A stretch of DNA of 64,000 nucleotides from positions 23,342 through 87,341 of the forward strand of contig CANMKX010000018.1 in NCBI GenBank assembly GCA_947498595.1, in the 5' to 3' direction. Position 1 is the first letter of the stretch. The number at the start of each line of letters is the position of its first letter. Position numbers and translations under genes: made by a program. The stretch is from an uncultured Aquimarina sp. (lineage in GTDB: Bacteria; Bacteroidota; Bacteroidia; Flavobacteriales; Flavobacteriaceae). The notes under the pieces are model-generated. The model saw only the letters and a program-made list of their open reading frames with translations, made no database searches and was not told the DNA's origin. Positions 1 through 8,601 of this stretch are shown piece after piece.

Positions 1-324
1 CAAGTTTGTCATACGAATCGTTGTCCTAGTGGAATCGCTACACAAAGTAAGTGGTTACAAAAAGGTATCGATGTTCCTTTAAAATCTGATCGTCTAGCGC
101 AATATTTCAATACTTTCAAGAAAGAATTTATAGAAATCACACATGCTGCTGGATACGAACATCCTTGTCAATTTAATATGCAGGATATTGATGTTAATGT
201 TGATGATGGTGAATTAACAAAAACATTAAAAGACTCTTTCAAATATGATAAAATCCCTGTTCCATTTACATCTGTACAAGACTTAAAAGATTGTTCGTAT
301 TTAGGCGGAAATTATAAAAATTAA
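1..324 (+). CDS. FMN-binding glutamate synthase-family protein, C-terminal part
   Basis: The window opens inside this gene; 107 codons remain before TAA. The first readable residues include CHTNRCPSGIATQ, which resembles the C-terminal cysteine region of the glutamate synthase large-subunit domain, where cysteines bind a 3Fe-4S cluster next to the FMN site. The rest is a short hydrophilic tail. Stand-alone FMN-binding glutamate synthase-family proteins of about 500 residues are common in Flavobacteriaceae and would fit. The N-terminal part lies outside the window, so substrate and completeness cannot be judged. Confidence 0.8.
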   Translation, partial: QVCHTNRCPSGIATQSKWLQKGIDVPLKSDRLAQYFNTFKKEFIEITHAAGYEHPCQFNMQDIDVNVDDGELTKTLKDSFKYDKIPVPFTSVQDLKDCSYLGGNYKN

Positions 325-406
325 GAGAATGTAATTTATGTTATTTCATATTTAAAAAACTTATCTTATTTTCGGGCGAACTATACTTAACCCAGTTATT
401 ATTACT

Positions 407-925
407 ATGGAAACTAATTTTATCCAATTACTATTTTTAATTCTTCCTTCAGTTATTGTTGGTTTTATTGCTTTTTATTTTTTTAATCTTCATACTAAAA
501 ATGAAGACAGCAGACGTAAGTATTTATTACATCGAGAAAACCAAAAGCAAGCTTTACCTCTTCGTTTACAAGCATATGAGCGAATGACTTTGTTTTTGGA
601 ACGTATTAATTTAGGTAAATTATTATTACGCATTAGCCCCGTTGGTAATGATAAAAATGCTTATGAAACATTATTAACTAGTACTATTGAGCAAGAATTT
701 GAACACAATCTTACGCAACAAATTTATATTAGTGATGAATGTTGGAATACTATCCGTTTATCGAAAAACACAATCATTGCAATGATTAGAAAAGCTGCTA
801 AGAATGACGAGCTTAAAGATGCTAATTCTTTAAGAGAAGATATGTTGAAACAATTAATGGAAAAATCTTCTCCAACAGATTCTGCCTTAACATATATCAA
901 AAAAGATGTGAGCGAATTATTTTAA
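407..925 (+). CDS. Conserved membrane-anchored protein (DUF7935-like)
   Basis: 172 residues. One hydrophobic N-terminal segment (about residues 8-27) is followed by a charged cytoplasmic-looking helical domain with the stretch HRENQKQALPLRLQAYERM near residues 44-62. This pattern recalls a conserved, uncharacterised Bacteroidota family; the DUF assignment is from memory and unverified. It lies 82 bp after the glutamate-synthase-like gene and ends just before a strong terminator, so the two may be co-transcribed. No enzymatic motif is visible. Confidence 0.65.
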   Translation: METNFIQLLFLILPSVIVGFIAFYFFNLHTKNEDSRRKYLLHRENQKQALPLRLQAYERMTLFLERINLGKLLLRISPVGNDKNAYETLLTSTIEQEFEHNLTQQIYISDECWNTIRLSKNTIIAMIRKAAKNDELKDANSLREDMLKQLMEKSSPTDSALTYIKKDVSELF

Positions 926-939
926 AAATATTTGTATTC

Positions 940-985
940 AAAAAAAGAGCCGTTAATAGATATATCTATTAACGGCTCTTTTTTT
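940..985 (+). terminator. Intrinsic terminator, 46-bp perfect palindrome
   Basis: Fifteen bases after the stop of the preceding gene there is a perfect inverted repeat: GAGCCGTTAATAGATA (947-962) against its complement (963-978), extended by seven A on the left and seven T on the right. The GC-rich foot plus T-run is typical of a rho-independent terminator. The remaining roughly 290 bp up to 1275 are AT-rich and hold no gene that I can see. Confidence 0.9.
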
Positions 986-1274
986 GAACTCTATATCTTT
1001 TTTATAAATATCTCCACTAAGCATTAAAGTCTATAACAAAACAAATACTTTCGTTACTCTTTTATTTTTAGCTTGAACTGAACTATAACTCCATTAATTT
1101 GGTTAACATCAGGGCAAACAACTTTTAAAACACATTAAACAAATAAAAATCAGCAAATTACCATCTACTAAAATATATTATCCAATTGTATTATACACCT
1201 TTCCTTTAAAATTTTTAAATAAAACAGGCATTATTGCCTATTTTTTATTTAATTACATCATCAAAAAATTAATA

Positions 1275-2960
1275 ATGCTATCAAAAAATAATTTATTTAA
1301 ATTCTTTTTATTCTTCTTCCCTACTTTTATTTATTCACAGTATACTGATGAATTTATCAAACGATTAAACAATCAGGACAAAACAATTTCTGAAAAAGAA
1401 ATTCAAAATAAATTAGATTCGATTCATCTATATCCTATTGATAAGCAAGCTTTTTATTATGTTGTACTAGGAGAATATTATTATAGCAAAAACAAAAATG
1501 TCTTTAAAGCTTCTAAATATTATTATCAAACAATAGCTTTAAATGATTTAGAAAAAAATAGTGATTACCTAACTTATACCATGGCTAGAGCTTATAATAA
1601 TTTAGGGATTCTTTATTATGATAATTTTTTTCAAAATGAAATCGCTCTTACATATTACAAAAAGAGTCTTGCCTTACTGCTCTCTTATGGCAAACGAAAA
1701 AAAACAATTGAAAGGTCTTATTCTAATATTGCTAATATTTTCTACAATGAACGGCTAATTGATAGTGGGAATTACTATTTACGTAAAGGTATTTCTTATA
1801 GTTTAAAAGAAAATATAGTCCCTAATGTATCTTATAGAGTTTTAGCAAAAAATCATCCAAACCTTGATTCTTCATTTTATTATGCTCAAAAAGCATTTCC
1901 TTATTATAGTACTTCAAGTCCAAGAAATCAGATTGTTTTTTATAAAACTTTAGCCGATTTAGAAGTTAAAAAGAATAATTTAAAAAAAGCTGATAGCTTA
2001 TATCAATTAAGTCAAACTATAGCTCATACAAATAATATTAATTCTTCTTTTGCATCTTTAAGTGCTATTGGTCGTGGGAAAATTTCAATTTTAAATAATC
2101 ACATCGATCAAGGTATTAAAACAATTTCTAATGAGATTCCTTCCTTATTAAAACGAAAAAAATACAATCAATTAGAAAATGTTTATCAAACTCTAGAAAA
2201 TGCTTATGTAAAAAAAGGAGATTACACTAACGCCTATAAAACATTAAAAAAATCGAATAAAAACGATAGCATATATAAAGCCTATAAAGCTTTCAAGCAA
2301 AATAATGGTACTTCAATTTTTAATGAACATTTACATCAATTGAAAATAGAGAAAGAAGTTATAAAATCAAAAAATAGTTTTTATCTCTTTTTAATTTCTC
2401 TACTTCTTATATTAATTATAATCATATTTTTTGGCTATAAGAAGTTTCAAAAAAAACATCGAATAAATAATAATATTATTCACGATAAAAATAATCAACT
2501 CCACACAAATATTAATTCATTACGTCTTCAAAGTCAACAAGCTCATCAAGAACTATTATTTAAAAGTATTCTTATCAATGAAAAACAATCTTTTTTAAAA
2601 GAACTTGCAAGTGATATTAAAATCTTATCTTCTTCTATTCCTATAAAAAAGAAGAATGAATTCATGCAACTCTACAAAAAGATTCAAATCAATTTAAAAG
2701 AAAATTTAGGAAACGAATTTGAATATCATTTTGAAAAAGTTCATCCTCATTTTTTTAAAGAATTGCATTTAAAGTATCATAATATTACAAAAAAGGAAGT
2801 GCGTTTAGCTGCCTTAATTAAACTTAATTTTGATACTAAAGAAATTTCTGAAATCACTAAACAAACAGTTACAGCTATTAATACTGCTAAGAGTAGGTTG
2901 AAAGCAAAACTAAACTTAACTAAAGATCAGTCTTTATATACGTATATACAAAACATTTAA
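1275..2960 (+). CDS. TPR protein with single membrane segment and C-terminal LuxR-like HTH
   Basis: 561 residues. Signal-like N-terminus to about residue 21, then tetratricopeptide-type helical repeats (for example the ARAYNNLGILYY and YSNIANIFYNE regions) presumably outside the cytoplasm. A strong membrane helix lies at about 370-390, then a coiled linker and a terminal helix-turn-helix (about 500-545, containing TKKEVRLAALIKLNFDTKEI). This is the Bacteroidota one-component layout in which an exported TPR sensor is joined through the membrane to a DNA-binding domain. Its ligand and target genes are unknown. It is single-gene and convergent with the patatin gene 33 bp away. Confidence 0.85.
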   Translation: MLSKNNLFKFFLFFFPTFIYSQYTDEFIKRLNNQDKTISEKEIQNKLDSIHLYPIDKQAFYYVVLGEYYYSKNKNVFKASKYYYQTIALNDLEKNSDYLTYTMARAYNNLGILYYDNFFQNEIALTYYKKSLALLLSYGKRKKTIERSYSNIANIFYNERLIDSGNYYLRKGISYSLKENIVPNVSYRVLAKNHPNLDSSFYYAQKAFPYYSTSSPRNQIVFYKTLADLEVKKNNLKKADSLYQLSQTIAHTNNINSSFASLSAIGRGKISILNNHIDQGIKTISNEIPSLLKRKKYNQLENVYQTLENAYVKKGDYTNAYKTLKKSNKNDSIYKAYKAFKQNNGTSIFNEHLHQLKIEKEVIKSKNSFYLFLISLLLILIIIIFFGYKKFQKKHRINNNIIHDKNNQLHTNINSLRLQSQQAHQELLFKSILINEKQSFLKELASDIKILSSSIPIKKKNEFMQLYKKIQINLKENLGNEFEYHFEKVHPHFFKELHLKYHNITKKEVRLAALIKLNFDTKEISEITKQTVTAINTAKSRLKAKLNLTKDQSLYTYIQNI

Positions 2961-2992
2961 TGCATTCATTATCTATAGTAGTTTTTAGTTTT

Positions 2993-3916
2993 TCATCCTG
3001 TCATATCTATCCTTTTCAGTTTATTATCTACAGCTACTATATCTTTTTGCTTGGCATATTCAAATCCTTGTTTCCACCAATCTTTCATCAATTTTTTATC
3101 AAAAATTAATGAATTTTCTGTTAATTTTGATGGTGTATAATATAAGTTTAAGGTTACGTCTTTATTTATTGCAGCTAATTTTCCTTCAATTACATCATGT
3201 CTCTCAACTTGGTCTAGCATAAAACTAAAAAGGTTCACCATCAAAGAGAACGGGTTTTTACCTAAAATCTTATTATGCTCCATATTTTCAGATTCTAATA
3301 TGATTGCATCTACTTCTGTAGCTCCTCTTTTTATAGCTTCTCTAATCGGTACGATACAGCCAAATCCTCCGTCTGCATATTCACATTCATTTTTGGTTAC
3401 TAAACTCATAAAAGGAACATAGTTACATGATATCCATATCCAATCGCAAAAATCATTATAATTAAACTCTTTTATTGATTTATATTCCGTTCTACTTTTC
3501 GTTAAATTAGAGACTGTAACAACTACATCATGTACAGTATTTTTTGCGATATCAAATTCAGTTTCCGTAAAGTTTTTACGAATTGCTTTTCGTAAATTCT
3601 TACTTTCCCCAAATGTTCTTTTTTTCTTTAAAAATTGTAAAACTGTATTAAAAAAGTTAATTGAGACAAACTCTCTATCTCCTTTTTTACGTACTACAAA
3701 AGGATTCAAACTAAAAATAGTACTCTGTTTTACATTGGTATAAATGTCATATACTTTTTTTACGTTACCTAATGCTAAATATGGAATTAAAAGACTCCCT
3801 GTTGAGGTTCCTAAAAAGAGATCATACTTATTATTTTTTTCTTCCATTAAATACTGGGCTACTCCTCCAGCAAAAGCTCCTTTACTTCCTCCTCCAGAAA
3901 TGACTAATGCTTTCAT
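2993..3916 (-). CDS. Patatin-like phospholipase (copy 1)
   Basis: 307 residues with the three patatin signatures: glycine-rich oxyanion loop GGGSKG (residues 8-13), nucleophile elbow GTSTG with Ser38, and the dyad Asp in ADGGFG near residue 182. Patatins hydrolyse acyl ester bonds of lipids with a Ser-Asp dyad. No signal peptide, so probably cytosolic. It sits 14 bp downstream of a close paralogue (3931-4824), with near-identical N-termini, pointing to a tandem duplication. Substrate cannot be told from the sequence. Confidence 0.88.
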   Translation of the reverse strand: MKALVISGGGSKGAFAGGVAQYLMEEKNNKYDLFLGTSTGSLLIPYLALGNVKKVYDIYTNVKQSTIFSLNPFVVRKKGDREFVSINFFNTVLQFLKKKRTFGESKNLRKAIRKNFTETEFDIAKNTVHDVVVTVSNLTKSRTEYKSIKEFNYNDFCDWIWISCNYVPFMSLVTKNECEYADGGFGCIVPIREAIKRGATEVDAIILESENMEHNKILGKNPFSLMVNLFSFMLDQVERHDVIEGKLAAINKDVTLNLYYTPSKLTENSLIFDKKLMKDWWKQGFEYAKQKDIVAVDNKLKRIDMTG

Positions 3917-3930
3917 ATACTTAATTATTC

Positions 3931-4824
3931 TTATAATCGATTTGAATTGTTTTTCTTTTTTGCAAATTCATACCCACTCTTCCACCACTCTTTCATTTTA
4001 ACTTTATTAAAGACTAATGAATTTGTGGTGAGCACAGTAGGTGTGTAATACACATCTAATCCTATAGCTAAATCTTTTGCTCTCAATTTTCCTATACGAA
4101 TATTTTGTGTTTCTATTTGATCCATCATAAAATTAACCATATTGGTTATTAAAATAAATGGGTTTTTAGTTGGCATTCTGTTTATATAAGTAACTTCTGT
4201 CTCCAAAACAATGACATCTATTGTGGTAGCTCCTCGTCGTATGGCTTCTTCTATTGGTACCATATCACCTAATCCACCATCAACATAATCGCAATTATTT
4301 TTACGAGCTAAACTCATAAATGGTGGATAATTACACGAAATCCATATCCAATCACAAAAATCATCATACTCATATTCTTTTATAGACTTATATTCGACTG
4401 TATTTGTCGATAGATTTGTAACTGTTACAACAACGTCTTTGGTACTAACTTTAAGTCTTTCAAAAATTTCTGGTGTAATTGATTTTCGAATTAGTTTCTT
4501 TAAATTAATACTATTTCCGAAAGTTTTTTTACCTGTAAGTATATTTCTTAATACATTAATATGATTTATACTTACATCCATATGTCCATGTTTTTCTTTG
4601 ATGTGAAATGGACAATTTTTAAATATTGAAGACTGATTAACCGATGTGTATATGTCTTTTATTTCATCTACGAGTTTAAGTGCTAAATGAGATACTAATA
4701 AACTTCCTGTAGAAGTTCCTATATATAAGTCGTATTCTCTTTTTAAATCTTCAATCAAATGTTGCGCTACGCCTCCTGCAAAAGCTCCTTTACTACCTCC
4801 TCCAGAAATGACTAATGCACGCAT
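3931..4824 (-). CDS. Patatin-like phospholipase (copy 2)
   Basis: 297 residues. Oxyanion loop GGGSKG, nucleophile Ser38 in GTSTG, dyad Asp in VDGGLG. The same order and spacing as the downstream copy, including the shared block around FCDWIWISCNY, indicates a tandem paralogue. It starts 10 bp after the stop of the M1 aminopeptidase gene, so the three genes probably form one transcript. Cytosolic lipid acyl hydrolase by family; exact substrate unknown. Confidence 0.88.
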   Translation of the reverse strand: MRALVISGGGSKGAFAGGVAQHLIEDLKREYDLYIGTSTGSLLVSHLALKLVDEIKDIYTSVNQSSIFKNCPFHIKEKHGHMDVSINHINVLRNILTGKKTFGNSINLKKLIRKSITPEIFERLKVSTKDVVVTVTNLSTNTVEYKSIKEYEYDDFCDWIWISCNYPPFMSLARKNNCDYVDGGLGDMVPIEEAIRRGATTIDVIVLETEVTYINRMPTKNPFILITNMVNFMMDQIETQNIRIGKLRAKDLAIGLDVYYTPTVLTTNSLVFNKVKMKEWWKSGYEFAKKKNNSNRL

Positions 4825-4834
4825 ACTTTTGTAT

Positions 4835-6928
4835 TTATATATTTAATTTTTTTCTTAATAATTGTTGTTCTTTAGAAGGTAAATCATTTTCTAACATTCT
4901 AAAGCGCTTTTGATAGGTTTCATCTTTTATTAATCGATCTAATATTGCTCTACAATTATTACGAAATCTCCAATTATGATGTACACTTCCAGCTAGTAAA
5001 TTTTTTAATGATTCATCATTAAATGCTTGTAAACTTTCTAAATAAGTAAATGCATTTTCTCGTGTATTAAATCCATAATTTATGGAGGTATATCCCGATA
5101 ATTCTGCAAAAAACTGTCGATGTTTTTCTTTTTCGTAATCGGGTGTATTCAAAGCTAAAACCAGCCATAATATACGTACATTTTTATCATTAAACCCTAT
5201 GATTTCTTTTGTTTTTTCTAAATATGAATTTCTTTCTTTAGGGTAATTTGTCCATAAATGATATAGTGCTGGTTCAATTGCTGCGTAGGATGGTGTCTCT
5301 AAAATACTTTGATATTCGTTTTTTAAATCATTTGGTATTTTATTCATTATAGTCGCAATGGTTTGCAGTATAAATGGATTGTTACTATCAAAAGCTTTAC
5401 TATACAATGCTATTGCTTCTTTGGAAGTATTTCCTTCTAATTGATAAACAGCTTCTTGTCCTAAATAATCATTAGCAGGAAATCGTAATGCACCTGCTAA
5501 CGCTCTCCATTTCCCGATCAATGGCTGTGTACGTTCTTGTGCTAATGTTAGGTATTTTTTAATAAAATCAGATTCTTTTAATAATTCTAAGGCTTCTTCA
5601 GATGGAAATTTCACATCTTCCAACCAAGTTTTTTGAAATGCTTTTAAATCAATCTTACTAACTTTTTCTACAGTTTTTATAAAATCTGAGGTTGTAACAT
5701 TTTGAAATTTATAGTTTTCTAGATAATTATGAATTGCTATTTTAAAATTATCATCTCCTATTTTTTTTCTCAAAGCAAATAATGTCCAAGCACCTCGTTG
5801 ATAAAATGTTAATGAACTTGCTTTGGCATCAAGTAAGGCTGTTCCTTTGTTTTTTTGAGATATTGCCATTAATTGCTCGGCACTCTCATATAGTTTATAA
5901 TAAAAATAATCTTCTCCAAAAATTTCGCGTTCGGCTAATAATGCATAATAAGTTGCAAAACCTTCTTGTAACCAATGATGTTTACCTTCTGTTTCTGTTA
6001 TTAAATCTCCAAACCACTGATGTGCTAATTCGTGCGCATTGACATTGATATAATTACGATCTTTATAAGCTATTGAATCTACAACAAATGCATCCGAAAA
6101 TATCGTTGTTCCAGTATTCTCCATTCCAGCGTATAAAAAATCTTTTACTGGAATTTGTTTGTAATTCTGCCAAGGATAACGAACTCCTATTTCCTCCTCT
6201 AAAAAATCAAAAATTTGCTTACTATGACGATATGTTGGTTCTACCTTTTCTTTATCTTGCGGATAATAATAGAATTCTAACGGAATACCACTAACTGATG
6301 TTTCTACTTTTTTGTCATAATTCCCTATAACTATCGCTAACAAATAACTACTCATAGGAGCCTCCATATCATACTCCCATATATTTAAATTTCCTTTAGT
6401 TGTTTTATTTTTTAATTTACCATTAGCTATTACTTTATATTCTTTGTCATAACTCATTGTTAGGTCAAAAATTATTTTCTCATTCATATCATCAAAACTA
6501 GGCAACCAATTGGAGGAGTATTTTCCTTGGCCTTGGGTCCATATCTGATCTTTACCTTGATAGTCTTTAATAAAATACATCGCTTTTTGTGGATACGCTG
6601 TATATGTTATTTCTATGGTATGACTAGTTCCTTTTTTAAAAGTATGGTGTAACCATAGTTTTTGCTTATCATTTTTTGTAAGTATTTTTTTACCATCTAA
6701 TAAGACATTACTAAAAACCATCTTTTTCGCATCAATAAAAAATGAATCTACATTTTCTGTTACTTCAAAAGTATATGTCACAACTCCCGTAACTAGTTTT
6801 TTTGCACTGTCTATTTTTAGTATAACATCTGCTGTTTTAAAATCAATTGAAGATTGTACTCTTGAGGATTGTGCTTTTATTCCATGAATAAAAAAAAGGA
6901 ATATATATAAAAGCGTAGGGTATTTCAT
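4835..6928 (-). CDS. M1-family zinc aminopeptidase, exported
   Basis: 697 residues. A signal peptide ends about residue 20 (HGIKAQ). The M1 exopeptidase motif appears as AGMEN (267-271), and the zinc site as HELAH (299-303) with the third ligand Glu322 in EGFATYY. The enzyme removes N-terminal residues from peptides, here probably in the periplasm or on the cell surface. The C-terminal half is helical, as in the family. First gene of a likely operon with the two patatins. Confidence 0.92.
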   Translation of the reverse strand: MKYPTLLYIFLFFIHGIKAQSSRVQSSIDFKTADVILKIDSAKKLVTGVVTYTFEVTENVDSFFIDAKKMVFSNVLLDGKKILTKNDKQKLWLHHTFKKGTSHTIEITYTAYPQKAMYFIKDYQGKDQIWTQGQGKYSSNWLPSFDDMNEKIIFDLTMSYDKEYKVIANGKLKNKTTKGNLNIWEYDMEAPMSSYLLAIVIGNYDKKVETSVSGIPLEFYYYPQDKEKVEPTYRHSKQIFDFLEEEIGVRYPWQNYKQIPVKDFLYAGMENTGTTIFSDAFVVDSIAYKDRNYINVNAHELAHQWFGDLITETEGKHHWLQEGFATYYALLAEREIFGEDYFYYKLYESAEQLMAISQKNKGTALLDAKASSLTFYQRGAWTLFALRKKIGDDNFKIAIHNYLENYKFQNVTTSDFIKTVEKVSKIDLKAFQKTWLEDVKFPSEEALELLKESDFIKKYLTLAQERTQPLIGKWRALAGALRFPANDYLGQEAVYQLEGNTSKEAIALYSKAFDSNNPFILQTIATIMNKIPNDLKNEYQSILETPSYAAIEPALYHLWTNYPKERNSYLEKTKEIIGFNDKNVRILWLVLALNTPDYEKEKHRQFFAELSGYTSINYGFNTRENAFTYLESLQAFNDESLKNLLAGSVHHNWRFRNNCRAILDRLIKDETYQKRFRMLENDLPSKEQQLLRKKLNI

Positions 6929-7004
6929 TCTATAATAATTTAGCTAAGTAATTATGATTGTATTACTTATTTTGTTCTATAAGAACTTTTTATTTTGTAT
7001 AGTA

Positions 7005-7901
7005 TTACAAATTCCAAAAATCTATTTGATCTTCTTCTATTTCAATCATTTCTGCTGCGTTAATATCAGTACGGTACATTACCATTTCTGTAATTCTGTT
7101 AGTTGCAAACTCTGCGTTAAACCCATTAGAATATAATATCCCAAATCCATTGGTAGCCGTACAGCGTCCTCTAGTGTAATTACCTGTTCTAAGCACTGTT
7201 GTATTGCGTCGTATTGTTTGTACTACAGTAGCTCTTATAAAAGATAATTGCTGCCATTGGTTATTGGTATTAAAAGCAGATCTTACACCATCACAACATA
7301 TTCCTGAATCAAAATATATTAAATTGTTTGTCCAATTAGCATGTGTAGACCAACGATTACCATTATTCCCTGGTTGCCTAGTACCAAACGTGAACTGATT
7401 GTTTTGTGTTGTAAATGTTACCATCAATACCGATCCATTAACACCAGCATTTGTTAATGTTTGAATACTCGTATTAATATCTAATCGATCGTTAACTCCA
7501 TCTCCAAAAAAATAAGGTCTATTGGCATCAGGGATAAATCTAGGTTGAAAATTTCTAGTGTTTTGTATCGCATTACGTCCTAATCCACTTTGATCATACC
7601 AGACAACTACAAATACATTTGCTCCTCCTCTCCACGCATTAATTGCTGCTATATCAACAATATTATTATCTCCCCAACCAAAATCTTGCTCTGCATTATC
7701 ACTTGATCTTCTTAACCTAATTAATGCTCCATTATAGTCCGATTCTAAAACTCGTAATGAAAGTGCAAAGCTAATTTCATTTAATTTTTCATCTAAAATA
7801 TGAGAAGGTCTAATTGTTGGAAATTGATTATACTGTGTTATTTGCCCAAAACTAATGTTTACTATTAGAACAGTGATAATAACGCATATCCTATATAGCA
7901 T
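7005..7901 (-). CDS. Secreted protein with LamG/GH54-type concanavalin-like domain
   Basis: 298 residues with a signal peptide ending near residue 19 (ISFGQ). The middle contains ALSLRVLESDYNGALIRLRR, then RRSSDNAEQDFGWG, and VVVWYDQSGLGRNA. These phrases resemble the catalytic-domain fold of GH54 arabinofuranosidases and related bacterial LamG-like modules (sandwich folds that bind or cleave glycans). Whether it is catalytic cannot be seen. It starts 1 bp after the stop of the preceding secreted protein, implying translational coupling and a joint extracellular role. Confidence 0.6.
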   Translation of the reverse strand: MLYRICVIITVLIVNISFGQITQYNQFPTIRPSHILDEKLNEISFALSLRVLESDYNGALIRLRRSSDNAEQDFGWGDNNIVDIAAINAWRGGANVFVVVWYDQSGLGRNAIQNTRNFQPRFIPDANRPYFFGDGVNDRLDINTSIQTLTNAGVNGSVLMVTFTTQNNQFTFGTRQPGNNGNRWSTHANWTNNLIYFDSGICCDGVRSAFNTNNQWQQLSFIRATVVQTIRRNTTVLRTGNYTRGRCTATNGFGILYSNGFNAEFATNRITEMVMYRTDINAAEMIEIEEDQIDFWNL

Positions 7902-7902
7902 A

Positions 7903-8421
7903 TTAATTTCTTTTTAAATCTCCAGTTAAATGAAAGATATTATTTGATGTACATACTAATCCTGCTCCAGCATTAACTCCAGCTGTTCTAAATCTAGACA
8001 ACCGATTACTCACAGTTACTCCTCCTGCTCCAGTAATTATCACTTTTCCAGTTCCTATTTGATAGATACTCACATTATATCCTATTGGTAGTCCTCCTGG
8101 TACTGTTAATGTTACATTTGATGCGCTATTAAATCTTAAAACATTACCGTCATCTGCAGGTGTTAGCGTATAATTTCCAGTTTTTGTTTCTACTACAGGC
8201 GAAATCAACAATGCTCTCCATCCAGTTCCATCATATTCGTAAATTCGTTTTCTTTTTGTATCAAATACCATTGTTCCATCTTGCAGCAATGCTGTATTTA
8301 CTCCGTTAATATCTACTGTTGTTGCAATGGGTAAACTAAATAAAGAATTGGTATCTATTTGTGCAATCCCTTGATTAACTGTGCACAAAAATAAAATAAA
8401 CAGTACTTTTTTCATTGACAT
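7903..8421 (-). CDS. Secreted protein with tail-fibre-like beta repeats
   Basis: 172 residues with a cleavable signal (to about residue 20, GIAQ). The body is rich in Thr, Val, Gly and Asn; DDGNVLRFNSASNVTLTVPG followed by VIITGAGGVTVSN reads like the short beta-repeats found in phage tail and bacterial surface proteins. First gene of a two-gene unit with 7005-7901. No recognised enzyme. The low-complexity beta structure suggests an extracellular or surface structural protein; this is inference. Confidence 0.55.
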   Translation of the reverse strand: MSMKKVLFILFLCTVNQGIAQIDTNSLFSLPIATTVDINGVNTALLQDGTMVFDTKRKRIYEYDGTGWRALLISPVVETKTGNYTLTPADDGNVLRFNSASNVTLTVPGGLPIGYNVSIYQIGTGKVIITGAGGVTVSNRLSRFRTAGVNAGAGLVCTSNNIFHLTGDLKRN

Positions 8422-8564
8422 GAATGATTTTAATTTCTATAATGCAAATATATTGTTAATATTATTCATTTCGTATCAAAATTATCAGTCATCCATACAA
8501 AACATTAAAAACAAGCTTACTAAAGACAAAACATCCCTACTGCTTAAATTTTAATCTCTCCTCA

Positions 8565-8596
8565 TTTTGATGTTTTCTAACTGAATTTTATCTTCG
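8565..8596 (+). promoter_or_regulatory. Bacteroidota-type promoter of recG
   Basis: TTG at 8567-8569 (-33 box), exactly 19 bp, then TATCTTCG at 8589-8596 (-7 box, consensus TAnnTTTG). The recG ATG at 8602 follows only 5 bp later, so the transcript would have a very short or no leader. Confidence 0.6.
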
Positions 8597-8601
8597 CTTT
8601 T

